A stretch of DNA of 25,548 bases from Dipetalonema caudispina (GCA_013365325.1 JABVXV010000573.1:1-25548), one strand, 5' to 3'; positions 12,429 through 23,600 are shown, counted from the stretch's first letter. A program made the numbers and translations. The notes: generated by a model not told the origin, from the letters alone.

Positions 12429-12534
12429 ATGTCGTCCACATCATCCGGTTCCGTGTCATCCCGACGGAAACAAGCAAAACCACAACGTCTTTCACACGAA
12501 TCTGACCTCTGTTCCGATTCGATCGTCACTAATG
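12429..12534 (+). CDS. First coding exon of SALL/BCL11-like zinc-finger repressor (partial)
   Basis: Encodes 35 residues plus one base. Residues 11-22 read SRRKQAKPQRLS, matching the N-terminal NuRD-recruitment motif known from SALL proteins (MSRRKQAKPQH), BCL11 (MSRRKQGKPQHLS) and FOG. In those families the Arg-Arg-Lys core docks on RBBP4/RBBP7, bringing the NuRD deacetylase-remodelling complex to DNA sites chosen by C2H2 zinc fingers in the nucleus. I chose ATG 12429 because it is the first in-frame ATG after the TAG at 12360. The exon ends at a consensus donor in phase 1, and its composition (about 47% GC) stands out. Residues 1-10 are mainly Ser and Thr, an extension absent from vertebrate relatives. 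The zinc fingers are not in this exon and were not found downstream. AKPQ fits SALL and QRLS recalls BCL11, so the exact family is open. A Ser lies at position 11, where SALL and BCL11 have Ser2. Confidence 0.72.
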
Positions 12535-12540
12535 GTAAGT
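12535..12540 (+). promoter_or_regulatory. 5' splice donor (GTAAGT)
   Basis: ATG|GTAAGT matches the animal donor consensus perfectly on the intron side. Read-through would add eight codons and then stop at TAA, so splicing here is needed to continue the protein. The intron phase is 1. Confidence 0.75.
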
Positions 12541-13330
12541 ATTTTAATATTGTAAATTAACCGTGGTAGTATTTATGTTAACATTAACAAATGCTTATAC
12601 GATTATTCTTTTTTAATAAAAAATTTCAATTTTTTTTTTTGGAAATAGTTTGTCATTTAATAAGAAAAATCCTTCAAACTTTCGGCAAATATTTGAATAT
12701 TTCGGATTGTTATATATTTTTCTTCTGGATTTTTTTATGGATTTCGCCGGAATATCATGTCCTGAATGATAATATATTGATCTATCTTTTGCGTTAGCTT
12801 CCTGAGAAAGGCATGAAAAGATAAACTGCCAAAAATTAATGCGGTAGTTAGTAATTCATATCATCATCAGCCATGACATAATAATATTTCCTTGAGTTTA
12901 CTGAATTTCTTCAAATGATAACGTCATAATATGACATAACCATCTCATTACTATAAAAATACCACACAGATTAAATTCTGATAAAAATAAATCAGACAAA
13001 TAGTATGAATTTCGGAAATTTTATTAACAATGACATATACTTGCTATTATTTGACTTTTTCCTTCATTTTTTCTTTTTTTAAAATTTGTAAATTCTCGGA
13101 AGTAGTAAATTCTTACTATTTTTACATTTCCTTTTGGATCAAACTTTATTTTCATCCTATTCAATTCAAATTCAACAAATTATCCTTATAAAGGTATATT
13201 AAATGAAAATCACATTTGTCTTCATTTTTCAATCAATTGAATATATCGTAAACAGATCAAAATATTTTGACATGACATATATGCATAAGCAATTAGCATA
13301 ATTTATACATATATAAATAATGCCAACAAT

Positions 13331-13563
13331 AAATAACCAGTTTTTATCAACTAATTTATTGATACAACGTTGATAGATGGATAGAAAAGTGCTTTTATTT
13401 ATTTATTCATTCATGTTTATATAAGTATATGTAAGATGTCCGGAATAGGAATCGAAACGAACGGACTGAGTGATACACACTTACACACACACTCACATAC
13501 ACAGACACATACATATAGCTATATCGAGCGATAAACGGACAGACAAATAACCAGTTTTTATCA
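13331..13563. repeat. 19-bp perfect direct repeats flanking 195 bp
   Basis: AAATAACCAGTTTTTATCA occurs at 13331-13349 and 13545-13563. The 195 bases between hold a TTTA tetranucleotide run, a CA-rich tract and a GC-richer piece near 13440-13470. The flanks are not similar beyond the repeats. This could be a target-site duplication around a small insertion or a remnant of a local duplication. No terminal inverted repeats were seen. Confidence 0.85.
13474..13516. repeat. CA-rich imperfect microsatellite
   Basis: ACACACTTACACACACACTC and similar units form a degenerate CA repeat inside the segment bounded by the 19-bp direct repeats. Confidence 0.9.
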
Positions 13564-14397
13564 GTAACCAATCGGTGCAATATATGTTTGGCAACGGATT
13601 ACTTGTCGTAAATTATTTCTTTTCCAAATAATTTAACGAGCTATGATATTTTACGAGAAGTTCTTTTTCTCTTTGCCACACCATTTCATACATTTTATTG
13701 CTTATTCTTTTTGCACCATTCTGCTTTTTTTTCTTCCTTTTTTCTTCCTTTTTTTATCAAAAGTAATGTTGCGAATTTGCAAAATTTCAAAGTCACTTCG
13801 TTTTTTCTTTGACGATTTTTCTTTTTCTTTATATTTAATTTATTTCTGATGTTCTGCTATTTTTACTTTACGCCACAGTCAAAGAATGAATTTGAGAAGT
13901 TTTTTCTTTTTTTTTTTTTTTTACCTAAAACCTTCTATTTATTGAAGTGATTTACGAATGAGAAATAATTTTTTTTTTTTATAAAATATGAAAACTTCTT
14001 CCTTTTTTTTTGATTTACTTATACTGAATTCTTATCTTCCAAATGACTGTATAATTTCCATAATATGCTAAGATTGGACTGTAATAATTTTTCCAAGACT
14101 TTCCACAAATATTCATACAAAATTTATTAAAGTTTGTCCGAAATCGAATGCAACATTTTGTTGTTACAGAACTTCAAAAAGTGATGAAAACAATATTATT
14201 CGTCATATTCTTATGCTCATGAGCATTAATTTTTACCAATTATTGATCGAATTACTTTAAGAATTCTGCAAAGAAAATTTTCAATTTTTTTGATATCGTT
14301 TTTATACTTTAGAGTTGATAAATTGAACGGGACCTGGTTCTATTTTGCCTGAACTATTCAATCATATTTAAGTCATTTCAAAATATTTTTTCATAAA

Positions 14398-14451
14398 AAG
14401 AGAGATAGAGAAAGAGAAGAAGGAAGATATAAGGAGAAAGAGAGACACAGT
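14398..14451. repeat. GA-rich polypurine tract
   Basis: AGAGATAGAGAAAGAGAAG and similar units run for about 54 bases on the + strand, with few pyrimidines. It is a simple repeat. Confidence 0.9.
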
Positions 14452-15889
14452 AATCGAACTTTGATATAGATCTCGAAAATGGAAATTTCCCGACAACTTT
14501 TGGTCAAATTTTTGTTTTTCCATCCTGTCAATCATTCATTATAAACAAAAAAAAACTCGTTACTTATTCGTCGAGTAAAGAAAAGTGATGAACCATGAGA
14601 TTTATCCTCGAAAAAATGACAAGGTCGTGAAATATGCGGAAATTTGAACAAAAAAAAAAAAAGAAAATCAAAAAAATTCTAAACGTAAAAAAAAGACTTT
14701 CACGAAAGGTTTTTTTTTTGCTATTCAACATAACTTTACTCAGTGAAGTAATTATAATTATCCACTAAACAAAGAATTTTTATGTCTTAGAGAAAAAAAA
14801 AAATAGTAAAAATAGCTTTTCATTATTACGCCAAAATTATGAGCATAAGAACTACCAATGATTAAACATCAGTTTCATGCTGTAACTTAAGAAAGAAAAA
14901 AAATTATATAATTTGACAATTGGCGAACATTTCATACCACTTTGCTACTGTTAAATCTCGAAGTATATAGTCAGCCCATCAGGCATCATTTTCTCATTTC
15001 TATTTGATGTCGAAAAATTTCTAATCTCATCGCTCATTTGCCTCACTGCCAAGACTAACACATCCGTTTTTTTTCTTGTTTTCTGAATAAAATTGCCAAA
15101 GAATATGCACTTGACAATGTCTTTTTTCTTTTTTCAAATTTACGGTAGCCGGAAAAGACGGACAGTTAAAATAGATGGGATGAACAAGTTGCATTTAGAG
15201 CTATAGATATAAGCTTTAGAAGGAAAATGCTGGAATGATTCCTCCGTGATAATACGTTCGACTATAAATGATTAAATAAATACATTAAAAAAGGGATAAG
15301 TTTCCTTTTTACGTATGCGCATAAATTTCATTTTTTATACTTTGTAAGCAGAAGAATGTACAAATCGAAAATTTGGATGAAGAAATATAAAAAAAAATTT
15401 TTTGAGTCGATATAGACAGGAAGGAAGTTTTCCCATTTCTTCTAGCCAATTTTCATGTCCCTGCGGTCATGCCATGCTGTGGAAAAAAGATGTTCAATAT
15501 AGTTTCCGGTTGAGACAGAAAGCATAGACATATTGGAGATTCAAATGTTACCTTTCATAGTTTCATGAATGGAGTAATAGAAGTGATTTGCTTCTTTCAG
15601 AAATTATTATTTCTGATAGACCTTTTTCATTCTTTATCCTCATTAAATTATCTTGTTGACTTGTTGGGTAAAAACATCAGAAAAAAAATCAAATCGAATT
15701 GAATTGAATTCAGATTAAATCATGCAACATGTACAGCTCTCTTGTTTGTTTACTTATTTGCTTTCCGGATGACAGATTCTTCCATTTTATGAAAAAGACT
15801 AATTTTTCATGCTTTTGGACGAAAAGAAGCAGAAATTGGACTACTAAAATGAAATAATTTAAAGATGAATACAAAGAGTCGAGAAAAAT

Positions 15890-16020
15890 ACGACGAAGGA
15901 GGAAGGAAAATTAACCGGGGAAGAGACAGGGGGCTGAGAGATCAAAGTTCAGCAGGACTTTGTCGGACAAGATCTAACCGGGTTCATGGAAATTAATTTA
16001 TCGTTTATACCCTGCGGTCA
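15890..16020. other. GC-richer intronic island
   Basis: Sequence such as AACCGGGGAAGAGACAGGGGG, GTCGGACAAGATC and AACCGGGTTCATGG is unusually G-rich for this window. It ends with CCCTGCGGTCA (16010-16020), an 11-mer also present at 15459-15469. No open frame or RNA fold was recognised. It is a candidate regulatory element by composition and motif recurrence only. Confidence 0.3.
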
Positions 16021-16568
16021 AAAGTCATTTGCAAAATATGACTTTTTCCTATTAAATCAATCAAATCGAAATCTTTTGTCCAACTGAGGAAACTTCAAGA
16101 ACAATAGAATTATTCCTGAAATTTGAGAAATTTTTTTTCGTGCTGAACTGCTTGCTTTAAGAAGAAACAAAGTTTTAATGATAAAGTAGCATCATAGCTA
16201 AATAATAAATGGATTTGAAATGAAACTGTGCAGCAGTTTGTTGTTAGAACAGATGTATATTACATAAATGTTTTGATGTGATTTATTGATTTTTTAAAGG
16301 TATATGGGAGTATATGATTTTTATTATTAATTTATCTTTTTATCTAGCAATATAAGGTTGCAATTAAAAGTTGATAATTAAGGAGTAATAAAACAGTAGT
16401 CATAATAGTATCATTTACATATTATCACTTACTAATCACATACGATAGGGTCTTACTGATAGATTACCACAGTTATTTAATTTTTTCTCCCAAAACTTTG
16501 AAATTAAGGTAGAAATGATATAAATTACCGTATACTTCATAGGGTAAGAAAATAGAGCACTATTGTGA

Positions 16569-16584
16569 ATAGATAGATAGATAT
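16569..16584. repeat. (ATAG)n short microsatellite
   Basis: Four ATAG units running into ATAT, about 60 bases before the larger CA array. Confidence 0.9.
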
Positions 16585-16646
16585 ACATGCACATATCTCC
16601 TCTCTTTGCAGATGTCAATTCATTCGTCATAATCACTCTTGCTAAA

Positions 16647-16750
16647 ATACACACATACACACATGCACACACATACACGCACATACACACACACACACAT
16701 GGACATACACATACATACATGTAGACACATACATATGCATGCGTGTATGT
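16647..16750. repeat. (CA)n / (ACAT)n compound microsatellite
   Basis: CA dinucleotides are mixed with ACATAC and CATGCA interruptions over about 100 bases. Minus-strand frames across it give Cys-Val-rich peptides and are artefacts. Confidence 0.95.
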
Positions 16751-18479
16751 GAAGGCAAACAAAATTGACAGACATGCGTTGATGATTTGTTGACAGTATT
16801 GGACTCTTATGGTAATATGAATTCATCGTAGTTACTTCGATTATGATTGGATTTTATACGTGACAGTGAGAATTTAGTGTAGCATTTATCGTAACAACAG
16901 TACAATTGTTGACTGAATATATCAATACAGCGATATATCGGAAATGATTTATTACAATTCTCTTTAGCTATTAGCTATACACCTTCTTATCACACAATAA
17001 TTTCGATAATAATATCAAATTGCCAGAACGATCCGGATTTCTTGCCAGGTTTTTTCGCCTAGAAAACTGGAAACGTCTGTACATTTTGAGAATGTATTGA
17101 AAAAATCTCTTTCTTTTTTTTACTCTCTCTTTGCCTCCTTTTTTTTGTGAATAAAAAAAAAAGGAAAAAATAAAGAATAAAACATTTGTTTAATTTTATC
17201 AGCTGTCCCAGTCCTCTTATCCGATAATTTTATTTTTCATTTTCTTCTTTTTTTCTTCTCTGTCATGAAACTCTTTTTTTTTGTATACAGATAAACGGAT
17301 GAACGGTAAGATCAAAGGATCAAAAAATTCGTAATGGATTCAACTTTGGCTATTTAGTTTTCCTTATTAAAATGGAATCCGGGGTCAGACAATTACACAA
17401 AAGTAACCGTTGAATGACGTATTATGGACAGATGGAGAAAACTCAATTAAAATTTGACATTTTTAATAGAAATTTCAACTCTAGTTTGTTCTTCCTGACA
17501 CTTACCACAGACATTATTATCATTAAGCACGAATTTCGTGCACATTTCCCGGATCCCATATATATATTCTGAAATCTGGAGGGTAACGGAGGAAATTTTC
17601 TGTTATTTTTACTTTAAAAGGAAATTTTCTCCCGTGAAAGATTTGGTAATGAATGAAAATTAGTCAATTTAATCAGAAGATAATGACGAGAAGCTGAAAA
17701 AGAATGATGAAACTTTCTGAATTAACTTTCTAGGATTAAATTTCCAAAACGAATCATCTTTTAAACAATCTTTAAAAAAAATTGCTTCCTGCATCGATCC
17801 GATTCATTTCTCCTCCCATCAATTCACCAATTTAACTTGCTTCAAACTATCCAATGACTCAGTTTTCCTATTAGTTAATTATTTCTCTAATATTGTTCTT
17901 CGTCTTGTTTGTGGGAAAATGTTAAATCTCTCGCATAGTATCAACAACCTTTTGAAATTATCTTCTTACTTCATTTTAATTCCTGCTGTTCTTGGCTGTT
18001 TTTATTTTTGTGCTAAACTATTAAAATCATTATTTAATGTTAACTTAAATTATGAGTGATATGTTTTCATTAAAATTTAACCTTTAAACAAGTCAATGTC
18101 ATTTTTATTCAATATAGTTTGTTAAACAATTACATATAAATTAGAAATATGATAGTAATGTTTTCACATTTTCATACTAATAATTAGTTTTTCCGATTTA
18201 TTATATTGAGATATTGAAATGACAAAGCATAGCATAAACTGTATCGATTTCATTACAACTTTCCAATGATTCTTTTTCGACACTGATAAGAATTGAACAT
18301 TAGAGATTCCTGTTGATAACGGAAATACTTTTAATCACTATTAAATCATACATATATATAGTTTATGAGGATTTTTTTTTTTTGGTAATATACTGAAGTT
18401 ATTAAAAATTTGCATCATATAAAACAGAGATTTTTGATAATTTTCAATAGTTTTTACCATACTACTGAATTTTTTTCAT

Positions 18480-18600
18480 GATTTCTTCATTATCATTATT
18501 ATCGTTGCTTCAATATTATCATCATGATGATCATCCATATAGTCAATATCAGAATTATTGCTCATTATCATTATACTCATCGATAGTTCTTATCAAAGCA
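18480..18600. repeat. ATC/ATT low-complexity patch
   Basis: Short runs of ATT, ATC and GATGAT units without perfect periodicity, similar in kind to 5681-6240 and 23281-23600. Confidence 0.7.
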
Positions 18601-18677
18601 AAAACATCAATATTATTGTGTTCATCATTGAAACCTATTTTGTCACGATTCCATTTACAATAATATTTCTTTTGGCA

Positions 18678-18983
18678 GATGCATCAAGCAAGGCTTATGA
18701 TGAAAATTCAGTTGTCAATCACGTCTGTTATGCTGACGATGTCAAACGTTTCACTTTTAAAACATACATTGAAAGAAGTTTCCGTTTCTTTCGGATAAAC
18801 CAAATTGAATATTTTTGTAAAAAATGTATCAAAAATGGCGATAAGAAAGGAAAAAAAAAATCCGGCCATTTTGAAGGCAACAAAACAGATTTCCTTATGA
18901 GGGTCATCGATCAATCATCTTTCATCATACAATCATCATTACCATTATTGCATCAAAAGCCAGTTTACAATCGGCGAGAATAA
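18678..18983 (+). CDS. Possible exon of unknown protein (weak candidate)
   Basis: A T-rich tract ends in TTTTGGCAG at 18678, and a frame is then open for about 100 codons to the TAA at 18981-18983. The peptide is mixed in composition, with acidic and basic residues, a Cys-Lys-Lys-Cys pair (YFCKKC) and a Lys-rich stretch. It lacks a complete zinc finger and matches nothing I recognise. G+C appears higher than in the surrounding sequence. Against it: the opposite strand is also open over about 200 bases, an open run of this length is not very rare across a 25-kb window, and no family is apparent. Treat it as an unproven terminal exon or a chance ORF. Confidence 0.15.
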   Translation, partial: DASSKAYDENSVVNHVCYADDVKRFTFKTYIERSFRFFRINQIEYFCKKCIKNGDKKGKKKSGHFEGNKTDFLMRVIDQSSFIIQSSLPLLHQKPVYNRRE

Positions 18984-21900
18984 AATAACCGGTCCGTGGG
19001 CAATAACTAAATTTTTATGTGATTGGATTCAGAGTATACGTATAATGGTGAAGATCGAAAACCTGAACAAACGGCCGTAATCGACTATGAATAAACGGCA
19101 GTAGCAAGATCGATCGTAACAATTAGATGGAAGTAGAAATTTTGATACGGCAAAATTTCGAGATGTCATATGCATCAAAAAAAAAAGCAAAAATTAAGAT
19201 TCAAAGATAATTTCACTTAATGAAATATTGTCGGAATTTTATTCAGGAAATTGATTTAGTTATGCCGAATATTTCATCTTGTTGATCTATTCTTGTTTTA
19301 AATAATCCGCACTTGATATAAACAGAAGATGGCAAAAGGAAAGAAAGGAAAAGTAAATCTACCTATTTGAAATTAGACCCTAAAAATTATATCTATCTTC
19401 TTTCTATCTAAAAAATAAAAAAATATTTGTAGTATTCAGAAAGAAACTTAGAATCTGTATGACGTCACAGACGAAGAAGCAGGTATTTTGTTGTTTTCCA
19501 ATTTTAGTTTGCCCTCATTTGTATATTATCATCGCTGATAGGAGTTATCATAATAATGTTAGGATCGCATTTACGCTCCGCTAATTTTAACACTTTTTTT
19601 TTCAAAAAAAAAAGAAAAAAAGATCCAGAAATTTGTTCAGACCGTAAATTTGCTGCTTCCAAATTTCCCTTTAATTCATTTTTATGATGCAAAAGAAAAA
19701 TGTTTTTAGGCAAATTTTCAGTATTGTCTAATCGTTTTTTTTTTCACTTTTCAGCTAAATTTTAAATGAGATTTTTATTGAAATTTCGCCAAATTGATTT
19801 TTATTATAACGATTTTGAAAATTTGTAATTAAGTTTTGCGCCATAAGTCTTTGACATTTACCAACATTTTAACAGTTCGAAATATTTTATTTTAAATATT
19901 ACATTTATTTTCTTTTCTGAATTTGCGGATTTTTAAATTAAGCTGATTAGCTTGTAATACTACGATAAATGAAATAGATCTTTTTTTATCAAAATGCATT
20001 GAAAGTGATGTGCTGATGATTGAGAACAAAAAGGAAAAAATGTCGCAAAATGCAAAACCGAAAAAAAAAGTCAAATTCTGTCACAAAATGAATTGTCATT
20101 AATGTGATCATTATTGTGAAGTCAATTTTTTGTTGAAATTTTGATGATAAACCATTTCAAGGATATTGAAAGGAGAAAAAAACGAAAAAAGAAATGAGCC
20201 ATTTTTGTTCGTTATCAAGAAATGCCATAAATGAAAGCCTTTTTTTTTTCTTTCTCAAATTCTAAAATGAAATTCCATTTAATTAACATGTAAACATTAC
20301 TGTGATACTTGCTCTCATAATAATTCCAAACAATTGCCTTAAATGTATTGATCGGGTATCGTATGTGTTTTGATTTTAAAGCAATTACATTTTTCAATCT
20401 GTCAACGACCTTTTGGAAGTTTTATGATTTGTTGTTACGGTTGTAATAACTTTCATTCAGCTTCAAAAATTTGTTGAAACATTGACCCTTGCTTCATATA
20501 TGGACTATTCTAACCAATAACTGCATTACTTTTTCGTCGAACTTTTGCAATTTTTTAGTTAATTGCATGTATTCACAAAGTTGATTGCTGAAGTTTAAAA
20601 AAAGAACGAATTCCGTTGATGACAGTTTCCGAAAATGAGCATTGGTGTTGAAATTAGTTTAGGGTACATTTTACTTTTCAATGGTTCATTTCGCAAACAA
20701 CACATTATTTTAATACAAGAATTATTACTCCGTCATCAAATGTTTCAAGGTCAAATATGCCAAACGAAACGATTTTTACAACAATTTTTAATAGTCCCTT
20801 TGATGGGTTACGTAAAAAACTTTTGCATTTCAATCAAGCAATTTTTATTTACTATAAAAATTGATTTAAGCCAAGAAGACTACCTTAATAATGTTAGAAT
20901 TTCCTGAAAGCAAAACAAAAAAGGCAATAATTACTCAAATTTCAAACTTTTATGAATTGAAAAAAGAACCAAATATTAATTTCAAGCCCAGAATTGATTA
21001 ATCAAAGTTATCAAGAATTAGTAATCGATATTGTTAAGAATCCTAACATTTAACAGTTGCATAAAATGAATGGTAAACAAATAATCATTAGGATATACAA
21101 TTACATCTACAAATAATTTCATATTTGCATATACATTAAGATTATTTTGAATGGCTACATTTTTTTTTTCTGTTTTTCATTCTTAATTACTAAATAAGTT
21201 TTTATTATTTGAAAGTAATATTTGGTTTATCATTAAATTTATGCAAATTGATTGGAATATTTTGCAACAAACTATTTGTAATGCATGGAATAATAGCAGG
21301 AATTCACGTTTATAACATTTTTTTTTTAAAAAGATTGCGCGAGAGACGTCAATTATTGTTGACTTTTAGTCTTTTGATATGAAAAGAGGGGGAAGAGTTT
21401 TGTTCTTAATTTATCATTTCATGTTATCTTTATATTTCCAGTTTTAGAGAAAATTCATAAATAGAGGCTATATCATCTATCATGAAATAATGGGAAATTA
21501 AAGCACAATATAATGGAAGCAAAGAGGTCGAAAAGAAATATTTTATTTTATTTTACAAATGCGGATTGAATTTAATTGATTTTGTTCAAATTAACTAATC
21601 TATAAACTTCAAACTGTAATAGTACAATAAAAAACCCAAGATGATAGAAGAAGTCAGTTTCAGTGTCATAAATTCAAGGGAGCCAAATCAAACGGTGATT
21701 TAATTGTTTGGTATTATGAACTTCATTTTTTTCCGGAAAAGAGAGAAAAAGATGAAGAAGGTCAGGCATAGATAATAACAACCATCCGATTGTAACGATA
21801 CTTGACCGGTAAAAGCATTAGGTTAAGTATAAAGCTTGAACTGCTTCCATTGACACTAATTTCTTAACAGTAAAGTTTCGTATGTTAAAACCTTGCAAGA

Positions 21901-23112
21901 CAAGAAATGAAATATTTAACATTTTTTCTGAATATCACTTTATATAATTGGATAACAATTTAAATTACCTTGGTCAATTAAAAGCAGTTTAATTTCAGAA
22001 AATGAATTAAACATGTAATGATTCATATGTCACATGTATTACATATTGTATTAATTAATAGTTTTTCGAATTTTCAAAATCAAATTTTCAGCTATCTGCT
22101 GAATTAATCAGCAATTCATCGTGTAGTACAAAATTTTTGTACAATTTTTTGCGTCTTTTTTTTCCCTTTCCTTTTTTAAGAGGAAGAGAGGGTGAGAGGT
22201 AAGGGAAGTTGAAAGATTGTTATCATATAGCGATCTAACATAACGACACCTGAGCTATACATTATTACCTGCTGTACAAACCATTCAGCCATGCCAGTAA
22301 GTAATCAATCAACCATGAAAATGCTTTTATGCAGTTCTTGACATGTTACAAAGATTGAGGTAGATGGAACGAGCCGGTATTGGTAGACATCAGTCATCGA
22401 AATTTGAAATTTTGAACTTTGGATTTTTTTTTTTCAGAGGATGAAAAGGGAAGGGAAAATCAACCATAAAAATGGAATATGATCATTTTAATTCATTGAA
22501 AATAACAAATTAAAAAGTGAACAATGAAATAATTATGTAAATATATCAGTAAATGAATGATGCAAATATTTTTATTTGCAGGGATTAATTCGTCTAAGAT
22601 GATTGTTTGGGTAAATAAATGAAATAATTAAAGTAATTGAATTTACACAAAATAATCGAAATCAAAAGTTTTCGACGAATAAAATAAATTATTATTTGAA
22701 AAATAAAGTGAATTAATAATTAAGCATGCGATAATTTAAAACTGAAAAGTTGAAATATATTTAAATAAAGGGTCAAATCAAAGAGCCAAAAGATGCCAAA
22801 TAAGAAATAAACAGAAAAGAATGTAGGCTTCCAGCAATTGAAATATGAAACAATGTTAAAAATCATCCTTGAAAAGCAAATTAATATCAGATGACTAAGT
22901 CTTTGATACTTAGATAATGAATTCGGATGGAACATATAGATATATAATTTGTATATTTGTAATTATGCACTAATTTAATTGTGCTACATCTGTTTACATT
23001 TTTATTTTAATTATTATTTATATGTCAGCTTTGAACGATGACATAAATGACCATTTGTGGAACCGAGCCCATTACTACTATTAGCTCTTGATGTGGACAT
23101 TACTTTAGGATA

Positions 23113-23160
23113 ACAAGGAAGAAAGGGAAAGTGACAGAGAGAGGGAGAAGAAGAACATAG
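23113..23160. repeat. GA-rich polypurine tract
   Basis: About 48 bases of AAGGAAGAAAGGGAAAG, GAGAGAGGGAG and AAGAAG on the + strand. It is a degenerate purine repeat. Confidence 0.85.
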
Positions 23161-23280
23161 AAGTTAATTGCTCATTTGGACATCGGCCATTGAAAAACAA
23201 CAGAGAATTTAAAGAGGGAACAATCATTCATTGCCCAAATATTAAAATATTCCGATTTAAACATAAAAGGAGAGATTTGA

Positions 23281-23600
23281 TTGGCATTAATTAGCATTAT
23301 TATTTATAATATTTATCACGATAGTCATTGTAATTCACGTCATTTACGTGTAGTTATTGTTATTACTATCATCATTACTATCACTATCATCCATTATCAG
23401 ATTTATCAATATAGTTATAGCTATCATTATCGTTATCATTATCACTACCATTCAATCTTGTTCTTCCTGTCATTATATCATCATTCTTATTTACAGCAAT
23501 AGCATTATCGATAACAATAACTTCATTAATATCATTGCTAACATTGTCATTGCTATCACTTTTATTATCCTTCTTTGCCAATATCAGCAACATTCCTGAA
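23281..23600. repeat. ATC/ATT degenerate low-complexity region
   Basis: Dense ATC, ATT and ACT units (TATCATTATC, ATTACTATCACTATC) run for about 320 bases. Both strands are open in this repeat, giving Ile-Ser-Tyr-His or Asp-Asn-rich peptides that should not be taken as proteins. Confidence 0.88.

Noticed and set aside
12296..12529. 77-codon minus-strand ORF overlapping the RRKQ exon
   Set aside because: It is the antisense shadow of the coding exon: its composition follows from the sense codons, and the sense strand has the motif and the splice donor.
12355..12555. 66-codon + strand ORF in another frame across the same exon
   Set aside because: It runs through the GTAAGT donor and has no recognisable motif. 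It is kept only as an upstream overlapping ORF.
16436..16826. Two Cys-Val-rich minus-strand ORFs of 108 and 68 codons
   Set aside because: The Cys-Val pattern comes from the CA/TG microsatellite. It is not a cysteine-rich secreted protein.
18720..18750. Tyr-Ala-Asp-Asp (YADD) in the 18558-18983 frame, resembling a reverse-transcriptase active site
   Set aside because: No other reverse-transcriptase motifs, endonuclease, RNase H or element ends are nearby. A four-residue match is chance.
20635..20907. 90-codon + strand ORF starting with ATG
   Set aside because: Its hydrophobic and basic composition is typical of AT-rich noncoding DNA. No motif, no signal peptide pattern and no splice context were seen.
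23281..23599. Three overlapping ORFs on both strands
   Set aside because: All lie in ATC/ATT low-complexity DNA that lacks stop codons in several frames because of its repeat unit.
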